A stretch of DNA of 64,000 nucleotides from Nocardiopsis terrae (lineage in GTDB: Bacteria > Actinomycetota > Actinomycetes > Streptosporangiales > Streptosporangiaceae), in the NCBI RefSeq assembly GCF_014651695.1, contig NZ_BMXJ01000003.1, positions 89,046 through 153,045 on the forward strand, given 5' to 3'. The position numbers and the translations under genes were made by a program. This document shows positions 24,287-34,274 of the stretch, piece after piece; position 1 is the stretch's first letter, and every line of letters starts with the position of its first letter. The notes beneath the pieces were generated by a model. The model was given only the letters and a program-made list of their open reading frames with translations. It was not told the DNA's origin and did not search any database.

Positions 24287-25270
24287 TCAGCGGGCCCGGC
24301 GCACCACCGCCCGCTGGAACACCACGAAGACCAGGAGCAGCACGCCGACCACGATCCTGGTCCACCAGGAGCTCAGGGTGCCCTCGAACGAGATCAGCGT
24401 CTGCACCGTTCCCAGCACCAGCACACCCGCCACCGAGCCGGCCACATAGCCGACCCCGCCGGAGAGCAGCGTCCCGCCGACCACCACGGCCGCGATGACG
24501 TCCAGCTCCATGCCGACCGCGTGCAGGCCGTACCCGGACAGCATGTAGAGGCTGAACAGCAGCCCGCCCAGGGCCGAGCAGAACCCGCTCACCGCGTAGA
24601 CCCCCACCTTGACCCGGCCGGTGGGCAGCCCCATCAGCCGGGCCGAGGCCTCACTGCCGCCGACCGCGTAGACTGTGCGGCCGAAGCGGGTCCGGTGCAG
24701 CACGTGCGCCGCGACCAGCACCACCGCCAGGGCGATCAGGACGCTGTAGGTCAGGGTCACGCCCTCGACGGGGGTGAGGGTCCCCGTCGCCGCGGCCCGG
24801 AAGGCCGGGTCGGTGATGGAGACCGACTCGACGCTGATGAGGAAGCACAGCCCCCGGGCCAGGAACATGCCGGCGAGCGTCACGATGAAGGGCTGGACCT
24901 CGAAGTGGTGGATGACCAGCCCCATCAGCAACCCCAGGCAGGTGCCCGTGAGCAGTACCGCGGCCACCGACACCAGCGGCGGCCAGCCCGCCTCCAGGGT
25001 CGCCGCGGCGATCATGGTGGACAGGGCCGCCACGGCGCCCACCGACAGGTCGATCCCGCCGGTCAGGATCACGAAGGTCATCCCGACCGCCAGCACGATC
25101 AGGAACGCGTTGTCCACGAACAGGTTCGTCAGGACCTGCGGGGAGGCGAAACCCTCGTAGCGCAGCGAACCGGCCCCGAAGGTGAGCACGAACACCGCGA
25201 ACGTGGCGGCCACGGGCAGGAAACGCCGGGGCACACGGACCTGTCTGCTTCTGACGTCCATGACGCTCAT
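24287..25270 (-). CDS. Sugar ABC permease, YjfF-like
   Basis: 327 aa CUT2 permease, with FVILTGGIDLSVGAVAAL, the GGSEASARLMGLPTGRVK loop and GGTLLSGGVGYVAGSVAG. It is closest in character to YjfF of the galactofuranose importer (YtfQRT-YjfF). ATG at 25270 overlaps the stop of the preceding permease (ATGA). Last gene of the four-gene importer operon. The sugar could be galactofuranose, arabinofuranose or a related sugar; the arabinose context favours a furanose sugar, by inference. Confidence 0.85.
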   Translation of the reverse strand: MSVMDVRSRQVRVPRRFLPVAATFAVFVLTFGAGSLRYEGFASPQVLTNLFVDNAFLIVLAVGMTFVILTGGIDLSVGAVAALSTMIAAATLEAGWPPLVSVAAVLLTGTCLGLLMGLVIHHFEVQPFIVTLAGMFLARGLCFLISVESVSITDPAFRAAATGTLTPVEGVTLTYSVLIALAVVLVAAHVLHRTRFGRTVYAVGGSEASARLMGLPTGRVKVGVYAVSGFCSALGGLLFSLYMLSGYGLHAVGMELDVIAAVVVGGTLLSGGVGYVAGSVAGVLVLGTVQTLISFEGTLSSWWTRIVVGVLLLVFVVFQRAVVRRAR

Positions 25271-26289
25271 GCGGCGGTCACCTCCTCGGAACGGGACGGC
25301 CGCGGACCGGCCTTCCTGCGGACGCCGAACACCTGCGAGGTCCGCGGGGACTGGAGCAGGCACACGGCGATGACCACGACCGCCTTGAACACCAGTGCGG
25401 CGTTGGGCGCGACACCGATCGAGTAGACGGTGGTGGTCAGGGTCTGGATCACCAGGGCGCCGACGAGGGTCCCGGCCAGCGAGTACCGGCCGCCGGCCAG
25501 CGAGGTGCCGCCGATGACCACCGCGAGGATGGCGTCCATCTCGATCCACAGCCCGGCGTTGTTGGCGTCCGCGGCGTTGACGTTGGAACTGATCATCAGG
25601 CCCGCCACCCCGGCGCAGAGCCCGGCGAACACGTACACCGTCCAGATGATGGTGCGGGACCGGACCCCGGCCAGCAGACTGGCCCGTGGGTTGACGCCGA
25701 CCGATTCGACGAGCATCCCCAGGGCGGTTCCGCGGGTCAGCAGGGCGACACCCACCAGGACCCCCAGGCTGACCAGGACCGCGATCGGGAGCACGAGGAA
25801 GCCCGCACCGATCTGGTGGTAGAGCGGGTCGTCGACGGTGATGATCTGCCCCTCGGTGACCAGCATCGCCGCACCGCGCCCGGCGGTCATCAGCACCAGG
25901 GTCGCGATGATGGGCTGGATCCCCAGCACCGAGACCAGGAAACCGTTCCACAGCCCGAGCAGGACGCAGGCGCCCAGGGCCAGCAGCACGGCGGTGGCCG
26001 CGCTTCCGCCCGAGGCGATCCAGGTGCAGGCGACCGCGCCGGCGATCGCCGCGACCGCGCCCACCGACAGGTCGATCCCGCGGGTGGCGATCACCAGGGT
26101 CATGCCGACGGCGATGAGCAGGGTCGGGGCCCCGTTGCGGAGGATGTCGACGAGGCTGCCGTACAACTGGCCGTTCTGCAGCCTGATCTCCAGGAACGAC
26201 GGGTTGGACACGGTGTTGAGCACCAGCAGCAGGACCAGGGCGGCGATCGGCCAGAAGAGGTGGTGGCGCAGGAGCTGTCGCGGTCTCAC
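25267..26289 (-). CDS. Sugar ABC permease, YtfT-like
   Basis: 340 aa CUT2 permease. Motifs: LVIATRGIDLSVGAVAAIAG, VGVNPRASLLAGVRS and GGTSLAGGRYSLAGTLVG. GTG at 26289 overlaps the ATPase stop (GTGA); a longer in-frame reading upstream is the ATPase gene in another frame. It forms a heterodimeric channel with the YjfF-like product. Confidence 0.87.
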   Translation of the reverse strand: MRPRQLLRHHLFWPIAALVLLLVLNTVSNPSFLEIRLQNGQLYGSLVDILRNGAPTLLIAVGMTLVIATRGIDLSVGAVAAIAGAVACTWIASGGSAATAVLLALGACVLLGLWNGFLVSVLGIQPIIATLVLMTAGRGAAMLVTEGQIITVDDPLYHQIGAGFLVLPIAVLVSLGVLVGVALLTRGTALGMLVESVGVNPRASLLAGVRSRTIIWTVYVFAGLCAGVAGLMISSNVNAADANNAGLWIEMDAILAVVIGGTSLAGGRYSLAGTLVGALVIQTLTTTVYSIGVAPNAALVFKAVVVIAVCLLQSPRTSQVFGVRRKAGPRPSRSEEVTAA

Positions 26290-27833
26290 GAGGCCACCGC
26301 CCTGCCGTGCTCTCCGTGTGCGGCGGCGATGCTGGCCATCACCCGGTCCACCGTGGCGTCGGCGCCGTCGAGTTCGGACACCTTGTGCCGGTCGCGCAGG
26401 ACCACCACCCGGTCGGACACCCGGACCACCTCCTCCAGTTCGGCGGAGACGAACAGCACGGCCGTGCCGTCCGCGGCCAGGTCGGCCACCACCTGTTGGA
26501 TCTGGGCCTTGGCCCCGACGTCGATGCCGCGGGTGGGTTCGTCGAGGATGAGCAGTTTCGGCCGGGTGATCAGCCACCTGGCCAGCAGGACCTTCTGCTG
26601 GTTGCCTCCGGACAGGTTCTTGGTGAGCGCTCCCGGGTCGGCCGGCCGGATGTCGAGTTTTCCGATGTACTCGGCCACGAGGGCGTCGGCGGTGCGCCGT
26701 GGGACGGGACGCGCCCAGCCCCGGGCGGCCTGCAGGGCCAGGAGCAGGTTGTCGCGCACGCTGAGGTCCGCGACCAGTCCTTCCGCCTTGCGGTCCTCCG
26801 AACAGAAGGCGACCCCGCGGGCGATCATCGAACGCGCGCTCCGGGGGCGGAAGGGGCGGCCGCCGGTGGAGAGGCCGCCGGTGTCCGCGCGGTCCGCGCC
26901 GAAGAGCAGCCGGGCCAGCTCCGTGCGCCCCGAACCGAGCAGCCCGGCCAGGCCCACCACCTCCCCGGCGTGGATCTCCAGGTCGAACGGTGCGATCGCG
27001 CCGCCGCGCCCCAGGTTCCGGGCGGTCAGGACCGGGACCGAGGCCGGGGCGCGCTCCTGGGACCGGCGCCCGACCTCCTCCAGGACGGTGTTCTCCCGGC
27101 CGAGCATGGCCGAGACCAGCTCCAGGCGGCCCGTCTCGGTCGGCAGGTACTCCCCGACCAGGCTGCCGTTGCGCAGGACCGTCATCCGGTCGGCGATCTC
27201 GTACACCTGGTCCAGGAAGTGTGAGACGAACAGGATCGCGACGCCGTCGTCGCGCAGGACCCGCATGATCCGGAACAGTTCGGCGACCTCGCCCGCGTCG
27301 AGGCTGGAGGTCGGTTCGTCCAGGACCAGGACCCGGGCGTCGACGGCCAGGGCCCGCGCGATGGCGACGAGCTGCTGTACGGCGATGGGGTGGCTGTCCA
27401 GGGTCGAGGCGGGGTCGATCGACAGGCCGATGCGCTGCAGCAGCTCGGCGGCCCGGGCCCGGCAGGCACGGGCGTCGATGGCGCCCAGGCGCCGCGGTTC
27501 GCGGCCCAGGAGGATGTTCTCGGCCACCGACAGGTTCGGGCAGAGGTTGACCTCCTGGTAGACGGTGCTGATCCCGGCGTCCTGGGCCTGCACGGGCGTG
27601 CCGAACCCCACCTGTTCCCCGTGGAGGAGGATCACCCCCGAGGTCGGTCGGTGCACGCCGGTGAGGGCCTTGATCAGGGTGGACTTCCCGGCGCCGTTCT
27701 CGCCCATCAGGGCGTGGACCTCACCGGGAAGCAGCCGGAAGTCGACCTCCGAGAGCGCCCTGACACCCGGGAACTCCACGGTGATGCCGCGCATGTCGAC
27801 CGCGGGGGCCGCGCGCGCTGATGAATCGGTCAT
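26286..27833 (-). CDS. Sugar ABC importer duplicated ATPase, YtfR-like
   Basis: 515 aa, two ABC cassettes. First Walker [15 protein letters not shown], signature region LDSHPIAVQQLVAIARAL, Walker B VLVLDEPTSSLD. The second cassette has [31 protein letters not shown] and [19 protein letters not shown] at 27833. It energises the YtfT/YjfF-like pair. A 13-bp hairpin separates it from the binding-protein gene. Confidence 0.9.
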   Translation of the reverse strand: MTDSSARAAPAVDMRGITVEFPGVRALSEVDFRLLPGEVHALMGENGAGKSTLIKALTGVHRPTSGVILLHGEQVGFGTPVQAQDAGISTVYQEVNLCPNLSVAENILLGREPRRLGAIDARACRARAAELLQRIGLSIDPASTLDSHPIAVQQLVAIARALAVDARVLVLDEPTSSLDAGEVAELFRIMRVLRDDGVAILFVSHFLDQVYEIADRMTVLRNGSLVGEYLPTETGRLELVSAMLGRENTVLEEVGRRSQERAPASVPVLTARNLGRGGAIAPFDLEIHAGEVVGLAGLLGSGRTELARLLFGADRADTGGLSTGGRPFRPRSARSMIARGVAFCSEDRKAEGLVADLSVRDNLLLALQAARGWARPVPRRTADALVAEYIGKLDIRPADPGALTKNLSGGNQQKVLLARWLITRPKLLILDEPTRGIDVGAKAQIQQVVADLAADGTAVLFVSAELEEVVRVSDRVVVLRDRHKVSELDGADATVDRVMASIAAAHGEHGRAVAS

Positions 27834-27854
27834 GACCAGAGCTTTCGTTTCTGG

Positions 27855-27896
27855 GGCCCCGTTCCCGGGCTCCGGGACGGGGGCGGGAACGGGGCC
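27855..27896 (-). terminator. Hairpin between binding-protein and ATPase genes
   Basis: GGCCCCGTTCCCG (27855-27867) pairs with CGGGAACGGGGCC (27884-27896), 13 bp. It follows the solute-binding gene inside the operon, like the rhaS hairpin, and is probably a 3'-stabilising attenuator rather than a full stop. Confidence 0.55.
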
Positions 27897-27912
27897 GCCG
27901 GTGCGGGGCGGT

Positions 27913-28872
27913 TCAGTACTGCCGGTCCGGGAGTGCGGCCTCGGCCTCCTCCTGGGTGAAGGTGGTCTCCTCGACCTCGATGCGCTTGGTGACCTCCTCG
28001 CCCGCGGCGACCTGCTCGACGAGCTCCATCAGCTGTTCGCCGAGCAGGGGGTTGCACTCGACGATGAAGTTGATCTCGCCCTCCGCCAGGGCCTCCATCC
28101 CGGCCCGGACGGCGTCCACCGTGATGATGCGGATGTCCTCGCCCGGCTCCAGCCCGGCGGCCCTGATCGCCTCGATGGCGCCCAGCCCCATGTCGTCGTT
28201 GTGCGCGTAGACCACGTCGATGTCGTCGTGCGAGTTCAGGAAGGCCTCCATCACCTCCTTGCCGCCCGACCTGGTGAAGTCGCCGTCCTGGGTCGCGATG
28301 ACCTCGATGTCGGAGCTGCCGGAGACGGCCTCCTCGAAGCCCTCCTTGCGGTCGATGGCCGGAGCGGCCCCGGTGGTGCCCTGTAGTTCCACGACGTTGG
28401 TCGGGCCGTCGCTGTTGTCGACCAGCCACCGTCCGGCCTTGCGGCCCTCCTCGACGAAGTCGGAGCCCAGGAAGGTCTCGTAGAGGGAGTCGTCCTCGGA
28501 GTCGATGGCCCGGTCGGTGAGGATGACCGGGATGTCGGCGCGCTGGGCCTCCAGCAGGACCGCGTCCCATCCGGTCTCCACGACCGGGCTGAAGGCGATC
28601 ACGTCGACGTCCTGCTGGATGTAGGAGCGGATGGACCGGATCTGGTTCTCCTGCTTCTGCTGCGCGTCGGAGAACTGCAGGTCGATCCCGGCCTCCTCGG
28701 CGGCCTGCTGGATGGACTCGGTGTTGGCGGTGCGCCAGCCGCTCTCCGCGCCGACCTGGGCGAAACCCAGGGTGAGGGTGCCGTCGTCCCCCGCGCCGTC
28801 CGACCCGTCCGCTCCGCAGGCGGTCACCGCCGCCAGCACGATCGCGGCCGCGGCCGCGGTGTACTTCTTCAT
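27913..28872 (-). CDS. Sugar-binding lipoprotein, YtfQ-like
   Basis: 319 aa Peripla_BP_4 protein. Lipobox VTAC with Cys19 after a short MKK n-region. LTLGFAQVGAESGWRTANTESIQ and VIAFSPVVETGWDAVL are hallmark segments of YtfQ, which binds galactofuranose; the DAVRAGMEALAEGEINF tract is also typical. It is the first gene of the operon, read leftward from the operator region at 28951-29042, and divergent from a LacI gene that most likely controls it. Confidence 0.87.
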   Translation of the reverse strand: MKKYTAAAAAIVLAAVTACGADGSDGAGDDGTLTLGFAQVGAESGWRTANTESIQQAAEEAGIDLQFSDAQQKQENQIRSIRSYIQQDVDVIAFSPVVETGWDAVLLEAQRADIPVILTDRAIDSEDDSLYETFLGSDFVEEGRKAGRWLVDNSDGPTNVVELQGTTGAAPAIDRKEGFEEAVSGSSDIEVIATQDGDFTRSGGKEVMEAFLNSHDDIDVVYAHNDDMGLGAIEAIRAAGLEPGEDIRIITVDAVRAGMEALAEGEINFIVECNPLLGEQLMELVEQVAAGEEVTKRIEVEETTFTQEEAEAALPDRQY

Positions 28873-28950
28873 CGCGAGTGTCCTCCGTGTTCGTAGCGCC
28901 CCGGATCGTCGGTATCCGTGATGGTGACCGGGGTCACTGGAAACCTAAGA

Positions 28951-29042
28951 GTGAGCGCTAACAATATTTCGGTCAATCCCTCTACGGAAACGTTTTCGTA
29001 TCGTTGATGGGTGGGATGAATGTGTAGTGTTAGCGCGCACTT
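28951..29042. promoter_or_regulatory. Divergent control region with paired LacI operators
   Basis: Two inverted copies of TGTTAGCGCnCACT are present: on the minus strand around 28951-28963 and on the plus strand at 29029-29042. Between them is a third LacI-like site, GGAAACGTTTTC (28986-28997). A leftward promoter is possible (minus-strand TTGACC, complement of 28971-28976, then CACTCT 17 bp on), overlapping the first operator. The rest of 28873-29213 shows nothing else. Confidence 0.6.
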
Positions 29043-29213
29043 AAAGTGGTGGAACTGTCGAAGCGTGCCGGGGCACGGCCCCGTACCCCGACACGGGGGC
29101 GCCGGGTGCGCGCGAACGGGCGGGGACCGGCCGGTCGCGTAGCCTGGCCACCCGCTCGCAGTGGAAGGCACGACGAAGCCGGCACACGAACGCCGGCACA
29201 CAAGGAGCCATGG

Positions 29214-30245
29214 GTGGACCACACCTCTTCAGCCGTCCGGGGGGCGCGAGAGCCCGCGATGACCGACGTCGCCCGGCTCGCGGGCGTCTCCCACCAGACG
29301 GTCTCCCGGGTCCTCAACGGGCACCCGAACGTCCGGGAGCAGACCCGGCTGCGGGTGCGCGCGGCCATCGAGGAACTGGGGTACCGGCCCAACCGGGCCG
29401 CCCGCGCCCTGGCGACCGGGCGGTCCCAGCACATCGGCGTGGTGGCGCAGAACTCGACGCTGTACGGTCCCGCCTCCCTGCTGGCAGCCTTCGAACTGGC
29501 CGCCGCGGTCCAGGGGTTCGTGGTCAGCGTGCGCAGGGTCCGGGTCCTGGACCGGAGCTCGATCACCGAGGCGGTGGAACACCACCGGGAGCAGCGGGTC
29601 GCCGGGATCGTGGTGATAGCGCCCACCGCGGCGGCCGGCGAAGCCCTGGCCGAGGTGCCGACCGACGTCCCCCTGGTCGCCGTGGACGGCGACCCCGACC
29701 GCGGCGCGACCCTGGTGACCGTGGACCAGGAGGCCGGAGCCCGACTGGCGACCCGCCACCTCCTGGAGGCGGGACACCGGACGGTGTGGCACGTGTCCGG
29801 GCCCGCGGAGTGGTTCGACGCCGCGGGTCGGGTCCGGGGCTGGCAGGCGGCCCTGGAGGAGGCCGGGGCCGAGGTCCCGCCGGTCAACCCGGCCGACTGG
29901 AGCGCCGCCTCGGGCTACCGCGCGGGCCTGCTGCTCGCCCGCATGCCCGAGGTGACGGCGGTGTTCGCGGCCAACGACCACCTCGCCCTGGGGATCCTGC
30001 GGGCGATGTCGGAGCGCGGACGGTCCGTTCCCGGCGACGTGAGCGTGGTCGGGTTCGACGACGTTCCGGAGGCCGCGTACTTCACCCCGCCCCTGACGAC
30101 CGTGCGGCCCGACTTCGACACGGTGGCCAGCGAGACCCTGAACGTGCTGATGTCCTGTATCTCCGACCCGGAGGCCGGTTCCATCCGGCGGACGATCACC
30201 CCCACGCTCGTGGAGCGCGACAGCGTGGCCGCGCCCCCGGGCTGA
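29214..30245 (+). CDS. LacI-family regulator of the YtfQ-type importer
   Basis: 343 aa. HTH: MTDVARLAGVSHQTVSRVLN (about residues 16-35), almost identical to that of the arabinose LacI at 43033-44076. The hinge LATGRSQHIG leads into a sugar-sensing domain with VTVDQEAGARLATRHLLEAGH and VVGFDDVPEAAYF. The GTG at 29214 follows AAGGAG; an overlapping ATG at 29210 is out of frame. Divergent from the YtfQ-like operon with paired TGTTAGCGC operators between. Its recognition helix similarity suggests it may share sites with the other LacI. Confidence 0.88.
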   Translation: MDHTSSAVRGAREPAMTDVARLAGVSHQTVSRVLNGHPNVREQTRLRVRAAIEELGYRPNRAARALATGRSQHIGVVAQNSTLYGPASLLAAFELAAAVQGFVVSVRRVRVLDRSSITEAVEHHREQRVAGIVVIAPTAAAGEALAEVPTDVPLVAVDGDPDRGATLVTVDQEAGARLATRHLLEAGHRTVWHVSGPAEWFDAAGRVRGWQAALEEAGAEVPPVNPADWSAASGYRAGLLLARMPEVTAVFAANDHLALGILRAMSERGRSVPGDVSVVGFDDVPEAAYFTPPLTTVRPDFDTVASETLNVLMSCISDPEAGSIRRTITPTLVERDSVAAPPG

Positions 30246-30262
30246 CCGCGCGGACCCCGGCC

Positions 30263-31558
30263 TCAGACCGGTGCCCGCTCGACGCCGTCCCGGCCCCGGG
30301 CGCTACCGCCCCCCTTCGCCGGCCCTCCGGGCCCCCGTCCGCCCCGCGGCCACAGGACGGGCAGGGCGGAGCCGGAGCCGGCCCGGCGCTTGTTGTAGAT
30401 GTCGAAGGCCACCGCGAGCAACAGCACGAGCCCCTTGATGAGCTGCTGCCAGTCCACACCCAGCCCGATCAGCGACATGCCGTTGTTGAGCACACCCATG
30501 ACCAGGGCGCCGATGACCGCCCCGACGACACTGCCCACACCCCCGGTGGCCGAGGCGCCGCCGATGAAGGCGGCCGCGATGGCGTCCAGCTCGAACATGG
30601 TCCCCGCACCGGGGGTGGCGGCGTTGAGGCGGGCCGTGAAGACCAGCCCCGCCAGCGCCGAGAGCACCCCCATGTTGACGAAGACCCAGAACGTGGTGCG
30701 CCTGGTCCTGATCCCGGACAGTGCCGCCGCCCGTTCACTGCCGCCCACCGCGTAGACGCGCCGGCCCATGGTGGTGGAGCGCATGACGAACGAGTACCCG
30801 GCGATGAGCGCGACCAGGAGCAGGCCCACCAGGGGGAGCCCGTTGTAGTCGGCCAGCGCGTAGGTGAACGCCAGGATCACGCCGACGACGAGGACCGAGC
30901 CCGCCGCGGTGACCGCCGCCGGCTGGACCGGGAGGCCGTGTGCGCCGGCGCGGGCCCGTGAGCGCCACTGGATCCACACGATCACGGCCGAGCCCGCCAG
31001 GCCCAGGCCCAGGGTGAGCAGGTGCAGGCCCCCGTCACCGCCGGGGAGGAATCCGCTGGCGATCACCCGCAGGGACTGGGGCAGGGGAGCGATGGACTCG
31101 CCGCCCAGCACGGCCAGGGTGGCGCCGCGGAAGACGAGCATCCCGGCCAGGGTGACGATGAACGCCGGTACTCCCACGTAGGCGATCCAGAACCCCTGCC
31201 AGGCCCCGATGACGGCGCCCAGGAGCAGCGCCGCGGGGATCACGACGACCGTCGGCAGCCCCCACGAGGTGAGCATGATCGCCGACACCGCCCCGGTGAA
31301 GGCCACCACCGAACCGACCGACAGGTCGATGTGCCCGGTGACGATCACCAGCATCATCCCGATCGCCAGGATCAGGATGTAGGAGTTCTGCATGATCAGG
31401 TTGGTGAGGTTGAGCGGGGTCAGTAGCAGGCCCCCGGTGAGGACCTGGAAGAGGACGATGATGGCCACCAGGGCGATGGCCATGCCGTACTGGCGTGCGT
31501 TCCCCTGGAGCAGTGCGCCGATCCTGGCGCGCGGTGAGGTCTGGGATGTCTGGTTCAC
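30263..31558 (-). CDS. Multiple-sugar ABC permease, GguB/XylH-like
   Basis: 431 aa, longer than ordinary CUT2 permeases and typical of XylH/GguB. Motifs: MMLVIVTGHIDLSVGSVVAF, YAVGGSERAAALSGIRT and GGASATGGVGSVVG. GTG at 31558 overlaps the ATPase stop (GTGA). The C-terminal 35 residues are Gly/Arg-rich and cytoplasmic. Last gene of the long arabinose-region run, 17 nt from the convergent LacI gene with no obvious terminator. Confidence 0.88.
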   Translation of the reverse strand: MNQTSQTSPRARIGALLQGNARQYGMAIALVAIIVLFQVLTGGLLLTPLNLTNLIMQNSYILILAIGMMLVIVTGHIDLSVGSVVAFTGAVSAIMLTSWGLPTVVVIPAALLLGAVIGAWQGFWIAYVGVPAFIVTLAGMLVFRGATLAVLGGESIAPLPQSLRVIASGFLPGGDGGLHLLTLGLGLAGSAVIVWIQWRSRARAGAHGLPVQPAAVTAAGSVLVVGVILAFTYALADYNGLPLVGLLLVALIAGYSFVMRSTTMGRRVYAVGGSERAAALSGIRTRRTTFWVFVNMGVLSALAGLVFTARLNAATPGAGTMFELDAIAAAFIGGASATGGVGSVVGAVIGALVMGVLNNGMSLIGLGVDWQQLIKGLVLLLAVAFDIYNKRRAGSGSALPVLWPRGGRGPGGPAKGGGSARGRDGVERAPV

Positions 31559-33132
31559 GGCTGGTCCCCGGTCCGGGTCATGAGTTTCATCAGGGTCTCC
31601 TGGTCGGCCTCCTCGCCCGACACCTGGCCGGTGATCCGGCCCTCGCACATGGCGTAGATCCGGTCGCACATGCCGAGGAGCTCCGGCAGCTCGGAGGAGA
31701 TGAGCAGTACGCAGGCGCCCTCGGCGGCGAGTCGCCGCACGATCAGGTAGATCTCGTACTTGGCGCCCACGTCGATGCCGCGCGTGGGTTCGTCGAGGAT
31801 GAGGAGTTCGGGGCGGGTGAACATCCACTTGCCCAGGACGACCTTCTGCTGGTTGCCGCCGCTGAGCGTGCGCACGGTCTGGGACGTGCCGTGGCTGCGC
31901 ACCCGCATGTGCTCGCTCATGCGCCGCGCCTCCACCGTTTCGAGCCCGGGGTCGATGACCCCGCGCGTGGAGACGCGGCGCAGCCCCGCCAGGGTGGTGT
32001 TGCTGCGGATGTCGTCGTCGAGCACCAGCCCCAGTGACTTGCGGTCCTCGGGCACGTAGGCGACCCCCGAGGCGATGGCGTCCGCGACGCTGCCCACGGG
32101 CAGGGCCCGTCCGTCCCGGTAGAGGCCGCCGCGCACGTACCGGCCGTAGCTGCGGCCGAAGAGGCTCATCGCGAACTCGGTGCGACCGGCCCCCATCAGG
32201 CCCGCCATCCCCACGATCTCCCCCGCGCGCAGCGTGAGGCCGACCCCGTCCGCCACGCGCCGTCCGGCCCGGGTGGGGTGGTCCACCGTCCAGTCCCGCA
32301 CCTCGAAGAGCTCCGGGCCGATCCGGCCGGTCCGTTCGGGGTGGCGCTGGTCGAGGTCGCGGCCGACCATCCCCCGGATGATGCGGTCCTCGTCGACCGA
32401 GGGCACGCCCCGGGCGTCGCGCTCCACGGCCAGGGTCTCGATGGTCCGGCCGTCCCGCAGGATGGTGACCTCGTCGCTGACGCTCATCACCTCCCCGATC
32501 TTGTGCGAGATGAGGATGCAGGCCACCCCCTGGGCGCGCAGCTCCAACAGCAGGCCGAGCAGGCGCTCGCTCTCGGCCTCGTTCAACGCCGAGGTCGGCT
32601 CGTCCAGGATGAGCAGCCGGACCCGTTTGGCCAGTGCCTTGGCGATCTCCACCATCTGCTGCGCGCCGATGCTCAGCGCCGACACCGGAGTCGCCGGGTT
32701 CTCGTCCAGGCCGACGCGGAGCAGCAGCTCACGGGCCCTGGCGTGGGTGGCGCCCCAGTCGATGACGCCGAAGCGGCTCACCTCGTGGCCCAGGAGGACG
32801 TTCTCGCTGACGGACAGCTGCGGGACGAGGGCCAGTTCCTGGTGGATGATGGCGATGCCGGCCCGTTCGCTCTCGGTGACGTCGGCGAACCGTACGGGCT
32901 CGCCGTCGACGAGCACCTCCCCGGTGTAGGAACCGGCGGGGTGGACCCCGCTGAGCACCTTCATCAGGGTGGACTTCCCGGCGCCGTTCTCGCCCATCAG
33001 GGCGTGGACGGTCCCGTGCCCCACACTCAGCGAGACCCCGTCCAGGGCCCGGACCCCGGGAAACTCCTTGTGGATGTCGCGCATCCGCAGCAGGGGCCCC
33101 GGGGCGGCGGGCGCGGTGTTCGGGGTGCTCAT
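31555..33132 (-). CDS. Multiple-sugar ABC importer ATPase, GguA/XylG-like
   Basis: 525 aa with two ABC cassettes: [14 protein letters not shown], signature region [27 protein letters not shown]; then [47 protein letters not shown]. The ATG at 33132 overlaps the binding-protein stop (ATGA). It energises the GguB-like permease for uptake of aldoses such as arabinose, xylose or galactose. Confidence 0.9.
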   Translation of the reverse strand: MSTPNTAPAAPGPLLRMRDIHKEFPGVRALDGVSLSVGHGTVHALMGENGAGKSTLMKVLSGVHPAGSYTGEVLVDGEPVRFADVTESERAGIAIIHQELALVPQLSVSENVLLGHEVSRFGVIDWGATHARARELLLRVGLDENPATPVSALSIGAQQMVEIAKALAKRVRLLILDEPTSALNEAESERLLGLLLELRAQGVACILISHKIGEVMSVSDEVTILRDGRTIETLAVERDARGVPSVDEDRIIRGMVGRDLDQRHPERTGRIGPELFEVRDWTVDHPTRAGRRVADGVGLTLRAGEIVGMAGLMGAGRTEFAMSLFGRSYGRYVRGGLYRDGRALPVGSVADAIASGVAYVPEDRKSLGLVLDDDIRSNTTLAGLRRVSTRGVIDPGLETVEARRMSEHMRVRSHGTSQTVRTLSGGNQQKVVLGKWMFTRPELLILDEPTRGIDVGAKYEIYLIVRRLAAEGACVLLISSELPELLGMCDRIYAMCEGRITGQVSGEEADQETLMKLMTRTGDQP

Positions 33133-34220
33133 TCGAGCTCGGACTCCTCGTAGTAGCCGCCCTCCACGAGGACCTCGTGGTAGTTGTCGACGTCCACCGA
33201 AACCGGTTCGAGCAGGTAGGACGGGACGACCTTGACGCCGTTGTCGTAGCTCTCGGTGTCGTTGACCGGCACCTCCCCGCCGGTCAGGACGGCCTCGGTC
33301 ATCTCGACGGCCTGCGCGGCCAGGACCCGGGTGTCCTTGAAGACGGTCTGGGTCTGCTCCCCGGCGATGATGGACCTGACCGAGGACAGGTCCGCGTCCT
33401 GGCCGGTGACGACGGGCAGCGGGCGGGCGTCGGTGCCGTAGCCGGCCGCGCGCAGGGACTCGATCACGCCGAGGCTGATGCCGTCGAAGGGCGACAGGAC
33501 CGCGTCCACCTCCTCGTCGGAGTAGTTCGCGCTGAGCAGGTTGTCCATCCGGGACTGCGCGATGGCGCCGTCCCACCTCTGGGTGGCGATCTGCTCCATC
33601 GACGTCTGCCCGCTGCGCACCTCGAGCGTGCCGTCGTCGATGTGGGGCTGCAGGACGGACATGGCGCCGTCGTTGAAGAAGTAGGCGTTGTTGTCGTCGG
33701 GGGAGCCGCCGAAGAGCTCGATGTTGAACGGCCCCTCCTCGTTCTCCAGGTCGAGCGTGTCCACGATGTACCGGCCCTGGATCACGCCGACCTCGAAGTT
33801 GTCGAAGGTGGCGTAGTAGTCGACGTTCTCGCTGCCCATGATGAGCCGGTCGTAGGCGATCACCGGGATGTCGCCGTCGGCGGCCATGTCGAGCACGTCA
33901 CCGAGGGCCTCGCCGTCCACGGAGGCGATGACCAGGGCGTCCACGCCCCGGGTGATCATGTTCTCGATCTGGGAGAGCTGGTCCTGGACGACGTCCTCGG
34001 CGTACTGCAGGTCGGTGCCGTACCCCTGCTCCTCGAACTCCGCCACCATGTTCTCGCCGTCGGCGATCCACCGTTCGGAGGACTGGGTGGGCATGGAGAT
34101 GCCGATGACACCGTTCTCGCCCTCGGGCTGTGCCGCGTCGCCCACCCCGCCGCAGGCGGTGAGCGCGAGCGAGGCGGTGAGTAGTACGGCGGTCGTTGCG
34201 GTGCGCGTGTGCTGTGCCAT
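33129..34220 (-). CDS. ChvE-like multiple-sugar-binding lipoprotein
   Basis: 363 aa. Lipobox LTAC with Cys23. The mature domain has [42 protein letters not shown] and [20 protein letters not shown], characteristic of the ChvE/XylF group. ATG at 34220 preceded by AAAGGAA. In Agrobacterium ChvE binds arabinose, galactose and related sugars; given the neighbours L-arabinose is the likeliest ligand. Coupled to gguA-like and gguB-like genes, and 54 nt downstream of the GH51 gene. Confidence 0.88.
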   Translation of the reverse strand: MAQHTRTATTAVLLTASLALTACGGVGDAAQPEGENGVIGISMPTQSSERWIADGENMVAEFEEQGYGTDLQYAEDVVQDQLSQIENMITRGVDALVIASVDGEALGDVLDMAADGDIPVIAYDRLIMGSENVDYYATFDNFEVGVIQGRYIVDTLDLENEEGPFNIELFGGSPDDNNAYFFNDGAMSVLQPHIDDGTLEVRSGQTSMEQIATQRWDGAIAQSRMDNLLSANYSDEEVDAVLSPFDGISLGVIESLRAAGYGTDARPLPVVTGQDADLSSVRSIIAGEQTQTVFKDTRVLAAQAVEMTEAVLTGGEVPVNDTESYDNGVKVVPSYLLEPVSVDVDNYHEVLVEGGYYEESELE

Positions 34221-34274
34221 GCGCGGTTCCTTTCTGGGGGCCCGGAGTACCGGGCGGGGGGTTGTCCCGGCCGT

